Origin: Gemmatirosa kalamazoonensis
GTDB lineage: Bacteria > Gemmatimonadota > Gemmatimonadetes > Gemmatimonadales > Gemmatimonadaceae
DNA length: 64,000 nucleotides
Assembly (NCBI RefSeq): GCF_000522985.1
Contig: NZ_CP007128.1
Location: 186,001-250,000, forward strand
Direction of reading: 5' to 3'
The notes under the pieces: generated by a model
Database searches by the model: none
What the model was told of the DNA's origin: nothing
The model's input: only the letters and a program-made list of their open reading frames with translations
In this document: positions 61,318-64,000 of the stretch, piece by piece
Numbering within the stretch: position 1 is the stretch's first letter
Layout of the letters: every line of letters starts with the position of its first letter
Made by a program: the position numbers and the translations under genes

Positions 61318-63222
61318 CTACCACGCGATCCCGTAGTCCTCGCCGTGGTTGCTGGAGCCGCCCCACATGGAGCGGTGCGCGCGGTCGAACAGGATGGCGT
61401 TGATCGGTCCCGAGGTGCGCGCCTCCACCTCGAGCGTGTAGCCCATCTGCACGAGCGCGTCGCGCACCGACTGCGGCGTCGAGCTCGCGACGAGGATGCG
61501 GCCGGGGCGCGACTCGTGCGCGCCGAACGAAGAGCGCATCTGGTAGCTGTTGATGTTCGGCGCCTCGACGGCCTGCTGCGGCGTCATCCCCCACTCGACG
61601 ACGTTCAGGAAGAACTGCAGGAGGTTCTGGTCCTGCGAGTCGCCGCCCTGCACGGCGAACGCGAGGTACGGCGCGCCGTCCTTCAGCGCGAGCGTCGGCG
61701 TGAGCGTGACGCGCGGATGCTTGCCGGGCGCGATGACGTTGAACGGCCCGTCGGTGGCGTCGGTGACGAAGCTCTGCGCGCGCTGGCTCAGCCCGACTCC
61801 GGTGCGCCCCGCGATCACCGCCGGCACCCATCCGCCGCTCGGCGTGACCGACACCACCCACCCCGCCGAGTCGGCCGCCTCGATCGACGTCGTGCCGGCG
61901 TAGAAGGAGTCGAAGAACGCCGAATCGTTAGGCACCGGCTTGTCCTGCTGGCCCGAGCGCTTCAGCGTGTCGGGCGCGGGCACGACCGTCCACCTCGCGA
62001 GCAGATCCGTGAACGGGTTCTGCCCTCCCTGGAACGGATACGGATCGCCGGGCTTCACGTTCGGGTCGTTGCGGTCCCAGGAGAGCTGCGCGAGGCGCGT
62101 CTTCGCGTACGCCTTCGACAGCAGCCCCTTCGCCGGCTCCTCGGGGGCGACGTACGGGTCGCCGTAGTAGAAGTCGCGGTCGGCGAACGCGAGGCTCAGC
62201 GTCTGATAGACGGTGTTGATGTAACGCGGCGAGTTGTAGCCCATGGACTTCAGGTCCACGCCTTCCAGGATGTTGAGCGCCTGCAGCATCGCGGGCCCCT
62301 GCTGCCAGAACGGGAGCTTGTAGACGGTGATGCCCTTGTAGGTGGTGCTCACCGGCTCCTCGATGCGGACCTTCCAGGTCGCGAGATCCTCCATCGTGAA
62401 CAGCCCGCCGTCGTCGCGCGTGCCGCGCACGATCTCGCGCGCGATGTCGCCCTTGTAGAAGCGGTCGTACGCGGCGTAGATCGCCTGCTTGCGCGTCTTC
62501 CCCGCGCGCAGCGCCTGCTGCTCGGCCTCGACGAGCTTGCGCCACGTCGCGGCGAGATCCTTCTGCACGAAGATCTCGCCGGGCTGCGGCGCCTCCCAGT
62601 TCTCGCCGCGGTGCGGGAGCATGATCGACGGCGCGACCTTCCACTGCTTGATCGTGTCCCGGTACTGCTCGATCGTCCGCGCGAGCTGCGCCTCGATCGG
62701 GTAGCCGTCGGCGAGCTGGATCGCGGGGCCGAGCACGTCCTTCAGCGACAGCGTGCCGTACTCGGCGAGCATCGTCATCAAGCCGCCGGGCGTGCCCGGC
62801 GTGACGGCGGCGAGCGGGCCGTACTCCGGCGGGTAGCGGTAGCCGCGCGAGCGGTAGTACTCGGGCGTGGCGCCGCTCGGCGCGACGCCTAACGCGTTGA
62901 TGCCGATCACCTTCTTCTGGCGCGGGTCGTAGATCAGCGCCTGCGTCTCGCCACCGCACGAGAGCGTGTCCCAGATGGTGCATCCGGCGGCGAGCATCGC
63001 GGCCGCCGCGTCGACGGCGTTGCCGCCCTTCTGGAACATCATCGCCCCCGCGGTCGCGCTCAGCGGCTTGCCGGTGATGGCGAGCCAGTGCTTCGCGTGG
63101 AGTGGCGGCTTCTGCGTCTTCAGCGGCGGCAGCGGCCATTCGGCCTGCGGTCGGGCCTGGGCGTGCCCGGCCGCGGGCAGGACCACGAAAGTCGCGACGA
63201 GTGCGAGGCGGAGGCGGAACAT
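61318..63222 (-). CDS. ggt: secreted gamma-glutamyltransferase
   Basis: Periplasmic Ntn-hydrolase of 634 aa, from the ATG at 63222, with signal peptide (LRLALVATFVVLPAAGHAQ). It transfers or hydrolyses gamma-glutamyl groups, for example of glutathione. Family marks include QKGGNAVDAAAAMLA, GGLMTMLAEYGTLSL, a TTS motif (AGTTSIEAADSAGW) supplying the autocatalytic Thr nucleophile, and GGDSQDQNLLQFFLN. At 634 aa it is a little longer than the E. coli enzyme (580 aa). It is divergent from the esterase gene that follows. Confidence 0.9.
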   Translation of the reverse strand: MFRLRLALVATFVVLPAAGHAQARPQAEWPLPPLKTQKPPLHAKHWLAITGKPLSATAGAMMFQKGGNAVDAAAAMLAAGCTIWDTLSCGGETQALIYDPRQKKVIGINALGVAPSGATPEYYRSRGYRYPPEYGPLAAVTPGTPGGLMTMLAEYGTLSLKDVLGPAIQLADGYPIEAQLARTIEQYRDTIKQWKVAPSIMLPHRGENWEAPQPGEIFVQKDLAATWRKLVEAEQQALRAGKTRKQAIYAAYDRFYKGDIAREIVRGTRDDGGLFTMEDLATWKVRIEEPVSTTYKGITVYKLPFWQQGPAMLQALNILEGVDLKSMGYNSPRYINTVYQTLSLAFADRDFYYGDPYVAPEEPAKGLLSKAYAKTRLAQLSWDRNDPNVKPGDPYPFQGGQNPFTDLLARWTVVPAPDTLKRSGQQDKPVPNDSAFFDSFYAGTTSIEAADSAGWVVSVTPSGGWVPAVIAGRTGVGLSQRAQSFVTDATDGPFNVIAPGKHPRVTLTPTLALKDGAPYLAFAVQGGDSQDQNLLQFFLNVVEWGMTPQQAVEAPNINSYQMRSSFGAHESRPGRILVASSTPQSVRDALVQMGYTLEVEARTSGPINAILFDRAHRSMWGGSSNHGEDYGIAW

Positions 63223-63279
63223 CGACGAATCCCCGGTGCGAGATGGCGAAGCGATCGTCCTCCGATCAAGATAATCGTC

Positions 63280-64000
63280 ATGCATCGCGCCCTCGCCTCC
63301 GTCGCCGCTCTCGCTCTGCTCGCCGGCGCCGCCGCCGCGCAGCCCGTCCAGAAGGACGTCGCTCCCGCCGACACGTTCGTGCCGCGCGACGCGCAGGTGA
63401 TCCCGCTGTGGCCCGCGGGCGCACCGGGCGCCGTCGGCGACTCGAGCGTCGACCGGCCCGGCCTAACGGTCTTCCCCGCCCCCGCCGACCGCGCGACCGG
63501 CGCCGCGGCGGTGATCTTCCCCGGCGGCGGCTACTCGCACCTCGCGACGGGCAAGGAGGGCGTCGCGGTGGCCCACTGGCTCAACACGCTCGGCGTCACC
63601 GCGTTCGTCGCGACGTACCGGCTCGGGCCGCGCTACCACTACCCGGCGATGATCGACGACGGGCTGCGCGCGGTGCGCATCGCGCGCGCCCGCGCCGCGG
63701 AGTGGAAGGTGGACCCGCACCGCATCGGCGTCGTCGGCTTCTCGGCGGGCGGGCATCTCGCGTCGTCGGTGGGGACGCACTACGCGGGCACGCAGGCGCG
63801 CGTCGGCGCGAGCGACACGGTGAGCGCGCGTCCCGACTTCATGGTGCTCGTCTATCCGGTGGTCACGATGTTCGACCCGCTCGTACATCGCGGCTCGCGC
63901 ACGAGCCTCCTCGGCACGTCGCCCGACTCGTCGATGCTGCGGCTGTTCTCGAACGAGACGCAGGTGACGCGCGAGACGCCGCCGGCGTTCATCGTGGCGA
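63280..64000 (+). CDS. secreted alpha/beta hydrolase, acetyl xylan esterase-like (3' partial)
   Basis: Open to the window end, so 3' incomplete (240 codons seen). Signal peptide ALASVAALALLAGAAAAQ, then an esterase domain: VIFPGGGYSHLATGKEG with the GGGY oxyanion stretch, VVGFSAGGHLAS with Ser in GFSAGG as nucleophile, and LVYPVVTM. The pattern matches secreted acetyl-esterases such as BD-FAE/AxeA1-like enzymes that deacetylate xylan. It is divergent from ggt; the 57-base gap contains AAGATAATC close to the start, which could serve as a -10 for a leaderless message. Confidence 0.85.
   Translation, partial: MHRALASVAALALLAGAAAAQPVQKDVAPADTFVPRDAQVIPLWPAGAPGAVGDSSVDRPGLTVFPAPADRATGAAAVIFPGGGYSHLATGKEGVAVAHWLNTLGVTAFVATYRLGPRYHYPAMIDDGLRAVRIARARAAEWKVDPHRIGVVGFSAGGHLASSVGTHYAGTQARVGASDTVSARPDFMVLVYPVVTMFDPLVHRGSRTSLLGTSPDSSMLRLFSNETQVTRETPPAFIVA

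Overview
The window comes from a very GC-rich Gram-negative bacterium with a polar-type flagellar system. Inference: a Gemmatimonadota member, possibly Gemmatirosa-like. The grounds are the composition, ADOP-type FtsX permeases with a PadR regulator, a CBM9/DUF5916 outer-membrane protein, a BlaR1-type peptidase fused to HEAT repeats, TonB-like proteins, large Ser/Thr kinases, and an abundant CGTTAGGC octamer. No rRNA, tRNA, insertion sequence, prophage or CRISPR array was seen.

Layout. 1-10.9 kb: export-gate and regulatory flagellar genes fliO-fliP (fused), fliQ, fliR, flhB, flhA, flhF, flhG, fliA and one small membrane gene. An opposite-strand HAD phosphatase and a TonB-like gene sit between fliOP and fliQ. 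10.9-17.4 kb: an inverted-repeat element, a small gene with a clear promoter, a P-loop ATPase, a palindromic repeat array, an ADOP permease and a membrane-anchored esterase. 17.4-28.3 kb: second flagellar block flgF-flgG-flgA-flgH-flgI-flgJ-flgN-flgK-csrA, a divergent histidine-kinase-like gene, then motA-GGDEF-motB. 28.4-43.7 kb: a frameshifted kinase, a secreted protein, padR with a second (frameshifted) ADOP permease, a kelch-type protein, a second palindromic array, an EAL-HDOD protein, a glycine-zipper lipoprotein, an ABC transporter, a CsbD protein and two small genes. 43.8-64 kb: a CBM9/DUF5916 protein, an amidohydrolase, HEAT protein, BlaR1-HEAT and BlaI, secreted and TonB-like proteins, a second frameshifted kinase-ATPase, small DUF proteins, an Old Yellow Enzyme, an acetyltransferase, a gamma-glutamyltransferase and a partial esterase.

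How it works together. The flagellar genes look hierarchical. Sigma-54-like sites preceded by paired CGGCA-N5-TGCCG palindromes stand before fliQ and flgF. The fliQ operon encodes sigma-28 (FliA), and a sigma-28-like promoter stands before motA. Genes inside operons overlap by 4 bases (ATGA/GTGA).

Most unusual are the repeats. Many intergenic gaps, and parts of flgA, flgJ and the BlaR1 gene, hold short tandem units (7, 8, 11 or 15 bp), usually as a left array facing its inverted copy. The octamer CGTTAGGC occurs about 45 times. Three long genes are each broken by the same event: a 13-nt GC-dinucleotide tract that would be in frame at 11 nt.
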